A stretch of 64,000 bases of DNA from Colletotrichum lupini (lineage: Eukaryota; Ascomycota; Sordariomycetes; Glomerellales; Glomerellaceae): assembly GCF_023278565.1 (NCBI RefSeq), contig NC_064677.1, positions 7,750,001 through 7,814,000 on the forward strand. Reading direction: 5' to 3'. The notes under the pieces were generated by a model. That model did no database searches and was not told where the DNA came from. It saw only the letters and a list, made by a program, of their open reading frames with translations. Position 1 is the first letter of the stretch, and each line of letters opens with the position of its first letter. The position numbers were made by a program, and so were the translations under genes. Positions 1 through 11,183 of the stretch are shown here, piece after piece.

Positions 1-315
1 GGGCAGTTCCAGGCAGGTGCAGCTGTGGTGGACAATGAATGGAAGGCGGGGGGAGCTTATCGATTGGCAGACCTACTAACGGCCTCTGATTGCGCACTGG
101 CCACATGAACGGAGGCGACTTTTGGCTTCCATGGCTTTTTTGACTCGAACCCAGCCGTGCCAGCCTTTTGACTTTCATCTGCCTAGTTTCAACCTCCATC
201 TCTCCCAACAACCTACATCTCCAACAGATTTCCACACGACTCACTTTCCGGCTTTGCCCATTCTCTAACAATTGTCGACGAATACTCCAGTATACTCGAC
301 TAAGCAGTCGGCAAG
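1..315. other. 5' flank and likely leader of the CWC25 gene
   Basis: No gene was recognised here. The last 150 bases are pyrimidine-rich and lead directly to the ATG of the CWC25 gene, as expected for a fungal promoter and 5' leader. Confidence 0.5.
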
Positions 316-1608
316 ATGGGTGGCGATCTCAACTTGAAGAAGAGTTTCCACCCTTCTCTCATCAAGAACCAGGCCAAGGTCTGGGAAGAGGAACGCAAAG
401 CCCTCGATGAGCGCAAGAAGACACAGCAGCGCATCAACGAGCTCAAGGAAGAGCGCGAGCGCGAAGAACTCCAGAAGAAGCTCGAGGCTGCAGGGCACAC
501 CAAACGAGTCGACCGCGTCGAGTTTCTTTACAGCGGACCTACCGATGGACAGACCGGCACGACCGAGGAGCGCGAGAGCTACCTCTTAGGCAAGCGCCGC
601 ATCGACAATTTGCTCAAGGGAACGGAACACAAGAACTTGGAGAAGCAAGCCGGGCAGGAGAGTTTCATGGCCCTACAGACGGCCAACACCGCACGCGACA
701 CAGCAGCCAAAGTTCGAGAAGACCCCCTGCTTGCCATCAAGCGACAGGAGCAGGCCGCCTACGAAGCCATGATGAATGATCCCATCAAGCGTCGGCAGTT
801 ACTTGCATCCATGGGTATGGCAGACGATAAATCAAAGTCGAAAGGAAAGGAGGAGCGGCACAAGAGAAGGCACCACAGGCATCGGAATGACGACGACGAT
901 CGGGAAAGACACCGCAAAAGGCGGCGATCTTATTCAAGGTCACGAAGCCCGCGCCGTCGGAGAGACGACCATGACGAGGCAGAGCGCTCTGAAAGGCGGC
1001 GTCGACGCAGCGATTCAGAAGACAGGCACCACCAGCGCAGACGCACTTCTAGATCCCGATCTCCTCGAAGACGCGACTCTGGCGAGAAGGACGATTACGA
1101 CAGACGCGATCGACGCGACAGGCGTGACGACCGCGAACGGCGGCGCCGAGACTCAGTGTCCGAGGACGAACGACCCGTCAGGCCACGGGAGAGATCGCCA
1201 CGAAGTCACGACAGGCGTGGCGACCGGGATGGAGAGGCTTCAGTTTCCCGGGGTCGCCGAAACAACGATAATCATCGGCAAGGGCCTGACAGACGACCTG
1301 CTGCCCGTACCAATGGATCCAGTAGCGGCAAAGAGGCCGATGACAAGGGCGCTGAGGAGGCAAGGGCTCGCAAGTTGGCGGCGATGCAGGCAGCCGCTTC
1401 AGATCTCGACACAGATCGGGAGCGCCGACTGGCTGCGCTTGAAGAACGGGAGAACGCCGCGCGACAAGCCGATGATCAGGCGAGAGAACGATCATCCAAG
1501 TTTGGAGACAGGCAATTTGTGAACGGTCTGCATCGGAAGGCCGGCAACATGAGCCTCGGGGAGAGGATGGGCCGTAGTAGGCAGGGTCTGCAGAGAGACG
1601 ATGACTGA
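316..1608 (+). CDS. CWC25: Pre-mRNA splicing factor CWC25
   Basis: This is a spliceosome component. CWC25 proteins join the activated spliceosome around the first transesterification step, in the nucleus. The 430-residue single-exon product opens with [13 protein letters not shown], followed by a charged helical CIR_N-type domain at about residues 10-46 (motif [11 protein letters not shown]). A conserved segment with FLYSGP and YLLGKRRID follows to about residue 170. Residues about 185-330 are rich in Arg/Ser and Arg/Asp, as in many splicing factors. The C-terminal 80 residues hold an Ala/Arg-rich helix ([10 protein letters not shown]) and a short conserved tail. The start is the first ATG of the frame and matches the invariant family N-terminus. 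Family assignment is firm; the exact spliceosomal role is known from homologues only. Confidence 0.93.
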   Translation: MGGDLNLKKSFHPSLIKNQAKVWEEERKALDERKKTQQRINELKEEREREELQKKLEAAGHTKRVDRVEFLYSGPTDGQTGTTEERESYLLGKRRIDNLLKGTEHKNLEKQAGQESFMALQTANTARDTAAKVREDPLLAIKRQEQAAYEAMMNDPIKRRQLLASMGMADDKSKSKGKEERHKRRHHRHRNDDDDRERHRKRRRSYSRSRSPRRRRDDHDEAERSERRRRRSDSEDRHHQRRRTSRSRSPRRRDSGEKDDYDRRDRRDRRDDRERRRRDSVSEDERPVRPRERSPRSHDRRGDRDGEASVSRGRRNNDNHRQGPDRRPAARTNGSSSGKEADDKGAEEARARKLAAMQAAASDLDTDRERRLAALEERENAARQADDQARERSSKFGDRQFVNGLHRKAGNMSLGERMGRSRQGLQRDDD

Positions 1609-3353
1609 GGGGTGGATGCGATAGGACCGGCGAGACCTGGCCGAATCAAATTGAATACCACACAAACTACCAGCTTGCGGGGCAAACCTGAAGCGGAGGT
1701 TGAGGATTCGCGGGGCAAAGGTCGAGCGCCAAAGAGCGGGCGCCGTGCGAGCCGACAGAACGGAGCTGGGTCGCAGTAGCCATCGATCGCCTATGCATGG
1801 TCGGGCCCGGCGGGAGCGAAGTCGGGATGGGACGCTGCCGGAAGACGGAAGGGAGGGAGGACGTGCTTAAGCGTGTCCATGGATTCGGCGCAAGAAAGGG
1901 TTGAAAGCTTTAGTGCCGCCGACTGCACGTCATGGATGGATTCTAGAATGCGAGGCATGTTGCAGGCTGCACACACGGTGATGGAACGCTGTAATGGATA
2001 CCCAAGACACGGTGACGAACGTTGCCGTGTAACGAACAAGTAGAAAAATTGAACAATAATCGAATACTTCACGATACGGTGGCACGCAATCTTACATAAG
2101 ACCTTGTGAGAAACAGCGAGTGAGCACTGACAATGGGGTATCCGGGGGAACGGCACTCGGACTGGGTGCGGGAGGCGTCGTCGGGCGCAACAAGAGGGGT
2201 TGAGGATCCGAAGCACAATGGAGCGGCGAACGGGTGCTTGGCGAAGGGGTGATGATGCGTCACGATTCTTGACTGTGCCTCACTGTTCCGTTGCGCAAGA
2301 GTTGCGTTGTCAGTGAGGCTGACGATGCCAGCTGCCTTTGCCTCACTGATGGGGAAGGTCATGGAGTGATGAGGGGTAATGAGGGGTGTTGATGAGCTGC
2401 AAAGAGGGGCAGAATATGATCCCGGAATGCCTTCAGACACTGCAGTCAACTGAGGGTTCTCGCAGCGCTGCTGAATAAGGTACCTTAAGGAAATAACGAG
2501 AACAATCGAACCGAATACCTAGGACCAAAAGACCTTCACTTCGCACGGAGTAACCACGGGCCCGGGCCTTTTGCCTTTAGGGTGGATGGTGTGGTGGATT
2601 CGCCCATGTCTCTCGATCCGAAAAACAGGCGCCGCTCTCGGGGCTTCCAGCGAGTCGAGCTCCGGCGCTTTGCGGCGGGAGTGTCGCTGGGATGAGTCTG
2701 CCACAAGGCGCGGTGCTTCCTTGGCTAGCGATGGAGTTTTTTTTTTGTTTGAGTAGTGGAGAGCGTTTGTTTTGACAGAGGTGGATATCGGATTTCCTTC
2801 CTTGGTTCGTTGCAGTGTGGACTATCGAATGACGATGGGTGGGATTAGTGAGCGGCGCAGCGAGTCGTACAGCCCACGACAAGTAGAGGTTGAGCGGCGA
2901 GATTTATGAGGTGAAACCAGAGGATTGCGTATTCTCACTTCAAGTTTTGGCCAGTATATCGTGATGGCTTCAGCTTACATTGGAGCTGCATATTCGTCTG
3001 TGAGTGAGACGGAGGTACAAGGTTTGTGTGGCTAGAGGTCGGGGGATTTGACGATGAATCGTGTATGACTGGCGTTCTCGAAAGGTGCCGCAGCCGGGCG
3101 AAAGAGCGGAAGATAAGGTGGACTTGGCTTACAGCGCAACCGAGTTCTGGCGGAGGTTTCTGGCGTCCAGTACCGAACACTCTCTTGTACCAGATACCTA
3201 GCCCTCGATGCCTTCCTATACGTGAGTATCTGGTGCCCCTCGTTGACCTTGTCTGCCCCATTCAGCTCAGCTGTCTTACCAAGAACGGCCTTGACGGGAC
3301 ACGAGTTGAGGGGCTCCGGGGGCCCTCAAGCGCCACTCGGCCATGTTGTGGCA

Positions 3354-3368
3354 GGGGGGGGGGGGGGG
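3354..3368. repeat. Homopolymer run of 15 G
   Basis: An uninterrupted tract of G in non-coding sequence. Such tracts vary in length and are prone to sequencing error. Confidence 0.8.
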
Positions 3369-4100
3369 ATAGAAAAGCCAAAAGGCTAAGCTGGAAAAGC
3401 ATTGGATCAATGATGCCGTTTTGGCGAGACCTCATAGTCGGCCTCAGCTCAGCTCACATTGGACGCGCACTGGCCCATGCCCCGAGCCTCTTCATCTTCA
3501 TGGCGTCCATCCTGGTGATTTGTGAGAGGGATATTTCATGACTTTGTTGGAGGTTGCGGGTACGTTCGGGACGAAGGGCAACTCATGGCTTTTTGGGAGG
3601 GATTTTCTTTTCTTTTCTCGCGCAGTTCAATCTGATTCCCCTGTCGTGACATGTCTGCAGCTCGATAGTGGGTGCAGATGCGCGCAATTGTGTGGCGGGG
3701 AAGTCTCCACTCGTTCAAGTTGTTTCTTCCCAGTTCGCATCTACGGATATTTTAGCGTCTTCGTACACTTTCGGAGGCAGAAGTAGATATCCGTACGCTG
3801 CAAACTGGAGTCGCAGCCCAAGTGATTGGTCTCCTGGTCGATAACGGAGCAAGCGTGTCAAGTTGGACAGGTAGGTATCCGTAGAGTGTCCGTATGTGGG
3901 CTCAGGGCATTCTTTGGTAGAGGGGCCTCCGTAGCTCGGTGGAGGCGCTCAGTCAGTGACATTCATGAGGTTCCCCATTCCGGTCCTTGTGGATTCGTCC
4001 AAGTGTACTGAGTGACGACGAGTGACGGAGTACGCAATCACGCAGCCTCCCTGCGCTGGTCCCCTTTTCTGCTCTGGTCTGGTGCTGAAGTGTATCGCCA

Positions 4101-4132
4101 TGGAAGAAGAAGAAGAAGATGATGATGATGAT
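4101..4132. repeat. GAA/GAT trinucleotide microsatellite
   Basis: Tandem GAA units pass directly into tandem GAT units in non-coding sequence. Likely length-polymorphic. Confidence 0.8.
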
Positions 4133-5152
4133 AGTATATCAATGTTTTTCCCACACAGAGCAAAAGGTTTCTTAGGTAACAGCTTGGGAAGGTGCCCATC
4201 TTCAAAGTCCCAGTGGCTCCTGCCTGACTCTACCTTATCCAGCTGGGTGGCTTCCTTCCTCAGGTCCCCAAAAGTCCATTTCCAGCCCAGCGCCAAAAAG
4301 GCAATGAGTGTTGTGTTCCTCCGTCTCCTTTCCTCCTAGGCTCACCCCGGCAAGAGGTGCCTGACCCTGTCCGCTATTGCTCTTTTCTACTCCATTGAGT
4401 GGCCCTCTGAAATGATCTCAGCCAATTGAGCAGCGCACCTTCTTCCAACCCAATTTCAATTTCCCGCTCCTGCATCTTTTGCTCACCCCAAATTCACACT
4501 TGCACCTTTTACCTCGTTTTGGTCTCCAGTGCCTGCCTCTTTCTCCCATCTGTTTCTTCTCATCTGCCTGCTCTGCGCCTGCCTTTCCTCTGCCTCACAT
4601 CACAGTCACAGCCATCCCCCAAGCCACTCCGCTTTGCTTGGCACTTTCCTCTCCAGCGAAAAGAGGCACTGTTGCACTGCATCTACGGAAAGAGCACTGG
4701 GCCTTGGACCTTCCTTGCTCTTTTTGTTCCCCACCATTCCCTTCCATTATTCCTGCACCTGCACCTGGACCGCACCGTACCGTGCCTTCCTTCCTGCGTT
4801 ACCATCAATTTACCTCCCTTCCACTTCCAGTGGCATTTACCCCAAAGTCCATCGGCCTTTCTTTGTCCATTCCCTTTCACCACCACCTCGCGCACCAACC
4901 AGCCGTGCCAACCCACCTCCAAACAACAACCCAGAACCATCTCTGGTACCTTCCCCTTGCTGATCGACCGACGAACCACGAACTCTCCCCCCAGATTCCT
5001 ACTACTGGCCGACTGCATCCTTTTCTGCTTTCCACAAACAACCAAGCAAACCGATCTCGTACAGCACCGCACCGACTCGCCTCACCTCGATCAACCCTCC
5101 CTAACCGACTTTCTACAACCCGACCGAATCCACCTCCTTCAGATCACCCAGT

Positions 5153-6092
5153 ATGCCTTTGTGCGGTGGTAACAAGACCGTCCAGCGCAAGCTGGTCCTC
5201 CTGTGAGACCTCCTCGACCTTCTCTTTGTGTTGCCTCCTTGGTGGCTGCGATTGGGAGTTCTTGGCTAATTGACTTGCGACCTGCAGTGGCGATGGCGCG
5301 TGCGGCAAGACATCGTTGTTGAACGTCTTTACCAGAGGGTAATTCCAATACTATCTCCTTCAACCCTTAAGCCTTAGGGCCCGGCCTTTTCCGGGTTTCC
5401 AATTGCGCATCTCTTGCTGACTTGACCCAGCTACTTCCCGACCGTCTACGAGCCCACTGTATTCGAGAACTACGTCCATGGTACGATACCTCGATTCCCA
5501 GCGAAAGGCGCCAAGTCGCAAGATGCCTCTGTCGCGATCCTCCCTCTGCGATTTGAAAACTGACCTGAGATTGCTAGACATCTTCGTCGACAGTGTCCAC
5601 ATCGAGCTTTCCCTCTGGGATACCGCTGGCCAGGAAGAGTTCGACCGCCTCCGCAGCTTGTCTTACGGTACGGGATTCTAATATTGGGTGAATTAAGAAG
5701 TCGCTTGCTAATTAGGCGCAGACGATACCGACCTCATCATGCTCTGCTACAGCGTCGACAGCAAGGACTCCCTCGAGAACGTCGAGAGCAAGTGGGTTGG
5801 AGAGATCGCCGACAACTGTCCCGGCGTGAAGTTGGTTCTCGTCGCCCTCAAGTGCGATCTCCGCGAGGCCGATAATGAGGAGGAGGAGGCCGCCGAGGGC
5901 CAGCAGCGAGAGAAGCGTCCCATGATCTCTTACGAGCAGGGCTTGGAGGTCGCTCGCCGCATCAATGCCCTCCGCTACCTCGAGTGCTCTGCCATGCGCA
6001 ACCGCGGTGTCAACGAGGCCTTCACCGAGGCCGCTCGCGTCGCCCTCAGTGTCAAGAAGGATCGTGAAGAGTCTCAGTGCGTCATTATGTGA
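5153..6092 (+). CDS. rho3: Rho-family small GTPase, Rho3 type
   Basis: A membrane-anchored molecular switch; fungal Rho3 proteins act in polarised growth and exocytosis at the hyphal tip. Five exons (5153-5202, 5288-5338, 5431-5480, 5578-5667, 5722-6092) join with GT-AG introns into 203 residues. The P-loop GDGACGKT is at 18-25, followed by the effector region [14 protein letters not shown], switch [10 protein letters not shown], and a Rho insert rich in Glu (NEEEEAAEG). The C-terminus is a CaaX box, CVIM, where the final Met suggests farnesylation. Intron positions cluster in the first half of the gene. The start gives the Rho3-like N-terminus [13 protein letters not shown]. Rho3 is preferred over Rho1 or Cdc42 because of that N-terminus and the acidic insert. 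Confidence 0.93.
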
Positions 6093-7474
6093 GAAACATC
6101 ACGGTGGTGCATCCATTTCTTGCCATGATCGTTCTTCATCTTCTTACGACCACGATCAAACGAGCGGCCGTTGTTTCGGACGGATTCGAATTCCATTTTT
6201 TCAGTGTTTGGCACTTGGAAGGCGTCGGCGTTCCTACGGATTGGACCTTCCAACCTCGACTTGCATCTCGGCCTTTAACCTATGTCTTTTATTACAGCCC
6301 GCCCAGCTCCTTGGGCAGACGCGACCTTTTTCCCTTTCACTTCGGCGGCTATCTACGGATTGTGTCGCCGACATGAATTCTTGATACCTTTGGGCACTGA
6401 CCACTTTTGAGCCAAAAATGTAAATACCCGTTTCACTTCACAATGCACATACAGGGTTGGAGGATCAGGTTTCATTCCCTTTGTCGCTTTCGGTCTTCAG
6501 CGCATCCGCAGAAGGACAGCACGGCCGGAGGAACGGCGTGCTCGGCAGGTGGCAGGTGGATGGCATGAGGTATTGGATCAGGGTACTAGAAATCTCGGAT
6601 GAAAGCTCAACAGCAGCAGTCAATTGGGTTCTGGTCTTTTTTTCCATTAGCCTATTCTCAAGCAAGCGAGAAAAGTTGTCACTAGATAGATGACCCCTAA
6701 TGAACTCTGTCACTATGCTCAACGTCTTTGAAATCAGTAAACCCCTCAACCACCACCGCCACCACCTTGCTTGCAATGAACCGGACTCGGAGCTGCGGTC
6801 AATCTATTAGAAAGCGTCGCGTCACGGATCGTCGCCTTGAGTAAGAAACTTCCGAGAACCTAATCGCTAGGGCCAAGGAATCTGACGCTGCAGATTCTCG
6901 TGTCCGCTCCGGTTAGAGCCAGAGGATGAGGGGAGGAATGAGTGGTGTCGACCGGGTGTCAAGGCTGAGAATTTGCGAGGGGGTGTTCCAGGAACACCCC
7001 CGATCCGTGCTGACTCTTTCGGAGCTGAGTAGATTCTCCGGTTGCAGTCGGACTGGAGAACTGGAGAACGGCGGGCAGATCATGGAGGGGTCTTGTCAGC
7101 TTGTCAGTACTGTCAGACATGCCTCAGACCTTTTCCTGTCGGCCAAGTTTTGTCTTTCTAATTTGACGAAGCTCTCTGTAGGACCTCGAGCACGCTTTCA
7201 TGAAAATTGCGGCATCGATTACCTTGCGTCACAAACATTGGCTCGATCTTGTGTTCGTCAAATAGTTCATTTCTCGACTTGCTATATAGGTAATGTTTGC
7301 GTTTCCGAATCGTCGCTCATGCGTGTTATAGTAGTAATATATAGTGTGAAATCTTTTGTTCCGCTCTCCCAACTCCGTATTGTTCGACGTTCGCCATGAT
7401 ACAGATCATGAACTCATAAATACAAAAGAAATACTGCTGAGTTTCTCTCAACCGCACCACTCACGTTCGTGACT
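6093..7474. other. Gene-free interval downstream of Rho3
   Basis: No coding region with family resemblance or credible exon structure. It must hold the 3' ends of two convergent genes (Rho3 and the PSP-repeat protein). A perfect 11-bp hairpin lies at 6979-7001. Confidence 0.45.
6979..7001. repeat. Perfect 11-bp inverted repeat (hairpin)
   Basis: GGGGGTGTTCC, one A, then GGAACACCCCC. The arms are perfectly complementary. The site lies between convergent genes, so it could be a 3' structure or a palindromic protein site; nothing in the sequence decides. Confidence 0.7.
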
Positions 7475-8092
7475 TTAGTCTCCGTGACGCCCCAAAGCCT
7501 TGCCACGCTTGGAAACCTCGCGGGCATGGTACTGCTTGATCTTGGCCCGTCTGGCCTCCTCCTTGGCCTCCTCCTCAAGCCTTCGCACATCAGCCCTCGC
7601 AGCAGCAACGCTCTCCCGCGCAGCCATGAGCGCGCGGTCAGCCTCCTTCTCAGCCGCCTCGGCGCCCATGACGCGCTCACGAGCCTGGACGATGCTGGGG
7701 TCCATTTCTACGCCTCCGCCGCCAAACTTGTGCAGGAGACCGCCCCGGCGACCGGACGACGCGTCGGTGGAGCGGCGGAAGAGGCCGCCTCCGCCGGTGT
7801 GGTGGCCATCAGGGGAGGTGTGGTAGGTAGTTGACGACAAAGAGGAGTGGGAGGTCGCGGAGGTGCGGGATGTGCGAGCTGTCGGCGTGGGGGAGGGGTC
7901 ACGGCGAGAGGAGCCGAAGAGGCCGTGCTTGCGGGGCGCGGGCTCGGCAACGGGTTGGTGGTGGACTGGCTCCGGGGAAGGGTCCCGGCGAGAGCCAAAG
8001 AAGCCGGTGCGGCGGGGCTCTGAGGGTGGTGGGGTCAGCTCCCGAACTGGTTCGGGAGAGGGTTCGCGACGGCCGCCTCCGAAGAATGGCAT
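7475..8092 (-). CDS. Hypothetical protein with three (F/L)FG-RR-PSP repeats and a C-terminal coiled coil
   Basis: I do not recognise a named family. The 205-residue product has three imperfect N-terminal copies of a motif of the form FFG-x-RR-(D/E)PSP-x-P, at about residues 3-15, 31-42 and 59-71. A Ser/Thr-rich stretch and Gly-rich linkers with LFRRST and GGLLHKFGGGG follow. Residues about 130-190 are Ala/Glu/Arg-rich and predicted helical (coiled coil). The end is very basic (REVSKRGKALGRHGD). There is no signal peptide or membrane segment. The start is the first ATG of a frame that covers the conserved-looking MPFFGGG opening. The repeated SP sites could be kinase targets, which is inference. 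Codon choice and length support a real gene. Confidence 0.7.
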   Translation of the reverse strand: MPFFGGGRREPSPEPVRELTPPPSEPRRTGFFGSRRDPSPEPVHHQPVAEPAPRKHGLFGSSRRDPSPTPTARTSRTSATSHSSLSSTTYHTSPDGHHTGGGGLFRRSTDASSGRRGGLLHKFGGGGVEMDPSIVQARERVMGAEAAEKEADRALMAARESVAAARADVRRLEEEAKEEARRAKIKQYHAREVSKRGKALGRHGD

Positions 8093-10248
8093 TTTGAGAA
8101 TATAGAGGTTTTGTGATGGAAGGAATATAATTTGCTAGGATGATTTGGCGAAAGGCTTGTTTTCGCCTACAAGGTTGTAGAGTGTGGTTGGTGGTGTGGG
8201 TGCTTCTGTTTATGAAGGCTTAGGATGCTGGATAAGACGGAACACAAGACTCTGGGCGGGAGGAGCATGGAGGTTATATCTATCTCTCCTCCTTTCTCAT
8301 AACCTTTCCCCTGATCCTCCCTCTTCCTCATCCTCATTCATGACATTATGGCTCTCCTACTGCTGTTACAGCTCTCCGCAAGGTACGTCGTTTGGGCGGA
8401 CGCCCGTGCCGAGACCCTGGCTGCAGACATTGTTGGCAGGCTGGCATGGTTGATGCTGCACAATGATGCCAAGATGGTCATTTGGATGCCCTCCGTCCGT
8501 CACTCATTCCTGTTCCTCGAAGGACAACTAGCTGTTAGATCCGATTGAGACGCCATTTGGCGGGTTTGGTGGTTGGGTGCCGTGCGACTCCAAACCTGTT
8601 TGTCGGTGATCTGCGCTCCAAGACCACCGTCCTCGGTGACGTCAAAAGCTGGCAAGGGAAGGCTGCAGTGCAGGGGTCGAGGTGTGGCCAGTCAACCAAT
8701 GAGAGGCTGATGATGACGACGGGCTAGCCTCTTGTGGAAGGACCCCTAGATTCTTTCGTTCAGGTCACGCAGGGTCTTGTTCAGAAATGTCTTGCCCTTC
8801 CGTTCCCCGAGGCCCTGATCTGTTTGGTAATGAATAGAGTGATGCAAAGTCGACAAGGGAGGACAATCTCGATTATGACATCTCATATCTTTAGTAGGAC
8901 GGCGCGTTTAATCTAGCCTCTAGACGCCAAGGAGGCTGTGCTGCGATGCAAGGGGTCATTCTTGGTGAGGGATGGCGGAAGCACCAGAATTCGGCTAACG
9001 GCGTGTGTGACGGTCGTGTGCCCATTAGTTTCGATGAGCTGGCGCTCGTTCACAGACCGAGACTCGGTTGCGGTCCCAACGGTGCAAGACACTATGGATG
9101 GTTGCTACGGATGACCGTGACGTTGTGGCTTGCCCTACAGCGCTATGATTTACCAATGGCTGTTATCGCGAATCTTCACTCTGAAACCGAGAAGCACAAC
9201 TGTTTAGCAATAAATAGTAGGTAGGGATCCTGCGCTGGCATCCAAGCGATCCTGAAAGATGGTCAAAAGACTTGATCGTGGTTCTCGCGAATCTTGAATC
9301 CGGGCATGTGGGTTACGTCTGGGGTGGGCCATTCTTGGTTGGACCCAGGCGCAGAGCGGACGATGCAGCATGTCAGCCGTGGAAGCTATCCTATGAGGCT
9401 TGATTAGGGATGGCTTGTGGGGAAGTCTTCGTTTAAACAAGGACAAGTTGAGAGTTCCTTGCTGTCTGATTGACTGTTCATGCACTAGAGTATCATTGAA
9501 GACACCGTGTTTGGCGCACCAGAGTGTGCCGAAGACAACGGTCGAGAGCCTATAGCGGGTGGCTTGGTCTACCTTACATATCAAAGATTTGGTATCGGCA
9601 GATTCGAAGCGATATTAATAGATCAAATCGTCTCAGCGGAGTATGACATACGTTGAGACGACTTGCATAGCCAGCCGTCCTACACAACACCTTGACGAGA
9701 TGCTGCTACTGTCTGTGGCAAAGGTTTGCCCATCAGTAGACAGCAACCTTATCTAGTTTTGTCTCTGCCTCTGGTAATGTTAGATGGTGACCTCAAGCCC
9801 ATCAATCTTGCCAAGTTGGATGAAAAGACCCTACAACCTGACATGGCGCGTAACAGCTCGTTCGCTAACGCGAAGTACCAATTTGACTAGGAGAAAGCTG
9901 TTATGTGATACTTCGGTCAAGGTTCACAGCTGTCACGTATTGTATGCATATATCAAACAGGAGCGGCACTAGAACAACCGTAACCTTTAGTAGTGCACAT
10001 ATGTACGTAAATCAGTCTTGGAGTGGCAGTCAGTGAGCCCGAGAGTTTCCCTGGAGACGGATGTGTACGAGTCAACAACTACACTGACTACTCTCAGTTG
10101 AATGGTCGGGCTAGCCGTTGAGGGACACGCAAAAACACGAGACTTACCATCATATATCCCACCAGAAACGCTCGCATTCTACAATGAGACTTTGCACGAG
10201 GGAGGGATCTATTCTGCTGACAGCCTATGGCTTAGACGGGTATCTAAA
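8093..10248. other. Gene-free interval
   Basis: No supported gene in 2.2 kb. The first few hundred bases must hold the promoter of the minus-strand PSP-repeat gene. An imperfect 11-bp inverted repeat lies at 9628-9661. Confidence 0.45.
9628..9661. repeat. Imperfect 11-bp inverted repeat
   Basis: TCGTCTCAGCG and CGTTGAGACGA are complementary with one mismatch and separated by 12 bases. No neighbouring gene explains it. Confidence 0.6.
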
Positions 10249-11183
10249 TTATGACTTAACGCCCTTCTCCAGCTTGCTCTCAGCCGGCTCATTGCTGGCC
10301 CAGCCCATCCAGGCGACGGCAATAATGAACTTGACTCCTCCAGAGATCCAAAGAGCTCCAGGCATGCCAGCCCGACTTCTCTGCAGCCAGCCACCAATAA
10401 TACCTCCAAGAACAAGCAAAACGACGGCCAAGAACCTCCTGTTCCTCTTGGGGTTCTCCTTTAGGGGTGCAAAGAGCTTGGGGTCGGAGAGGAGATCGCA
10501 GTAGACGCTGGTCAGGACGTTGGTAGGAACTTCGTTGTATCCTAAAATCCTGCTCGTCACAATCTGTCCGCCAAACTGGAAGGCCAGAAGCGCAAGGGGG
10601 ACCATCACAAGAGGGTTTTCAGAGGTCTTGAATTCGTGATTCGAGTCGGAGCCTTGCACCGAGGCTTTTCCAAAGTCGGCGATGAGACGTGTCTGAGCAA
10701 AGGCGGCGGCAAGGAAGACGAGAGCCGACTGAAGAAGGAACGACAGGGCGAGAGTGCTTCTGCGCTTGGGATGGATGTGTCTCGACTTGGAGAAGAAGAA
10801 GCACCCAAGCCAGAACGCGGCGATGGAGCTGAGGGACTTGAGCCAGAGGAGTGGCTCGCCAGCCGGAAGCTTCGAGGCGCCAAGAGCCATGAAGATGGTG
10901 TTTCCTTTAAACAGGTCAGTATCACATGTCGCTTCCCCTGCCTGATAGCTAGGATCTTACCTGTTTGCATACTGACGAAGACACCAGCTGCGTTCACTGC
11001 TACACTGTCGCACAAGCCGGACACCAGACAGCAAGCGAGGACTGGGATATCGGTATAGCGGATGTTGACATCATCACGGAGCCAGTCACCGAAGCTGCGC
11101 CGCTGAGCTTCGTTCCTTGGTTGTTCATTTCCGGCATCGGTGTCGGACGAGTCTGCGACTTGCAGATCACTTTGCGCGCTCAT
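10249..11183 (-). CDS. DUF1275 (YoaK-type) integral membrane protein
   Basis: Two exons (11183-10961 and 10904-10249) join across a 56-bp GT-AG intron into 292 residues. The family is a set of multi-pass membrane proteins of unknown function in bacteria and fungi. The family core SGLCDSVAVNAAGVFVSMQTGNTIF spans the splice site: it is broken by the intron and restored only when spliced, which supports the model. About six hydrophobic segments are visible, including AAFWLGCFFF, LSFLLQSALVFLAAAF, LALLAFQFGGQI and LAVVLLVLGGIIGGWL. The N-terminal 40 residues are hydrophilic (DSSDTDAGNE). The NVLTSVYCDLLSDP segment is typical of the family. The substrate is unknown; a transporter role is only a guess. 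Confidence 0.88.

Larger units (their letters stand above)
1609..5152. other. Gene-free interval with long pyrimidine-rich leader of Rho3
   Basis: No convincing gene in 3.5 kb. It contains a run of 15 G (3354-3368) and a GAA/GAT microsatellite near 4101-4132. From about 4,420 to 5,150 the plus strand is strongly C/T-rich, open in several frames without family resemblance, and ends at the Rho3 start codon. I read that part as promoter and 5' untranslated leader. Confidence 0.5.

Noticed and set aside
776..1522. 248-codon plus-strand frame inside CWC25
   Set aside because: A different phase of the same Arg/Asp-rich coding region. The CWC25 frame has the family domains.
4426..5273. Long overlapping open frames in all three plus-strand phases before Rho3
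   Set aside because: They result from a C/T-rich, stop-poor leader. The translations are low-complexity (Pro/Ser/Leu/His) with no family resemblance, and they run into the Rho3 start and first intron.
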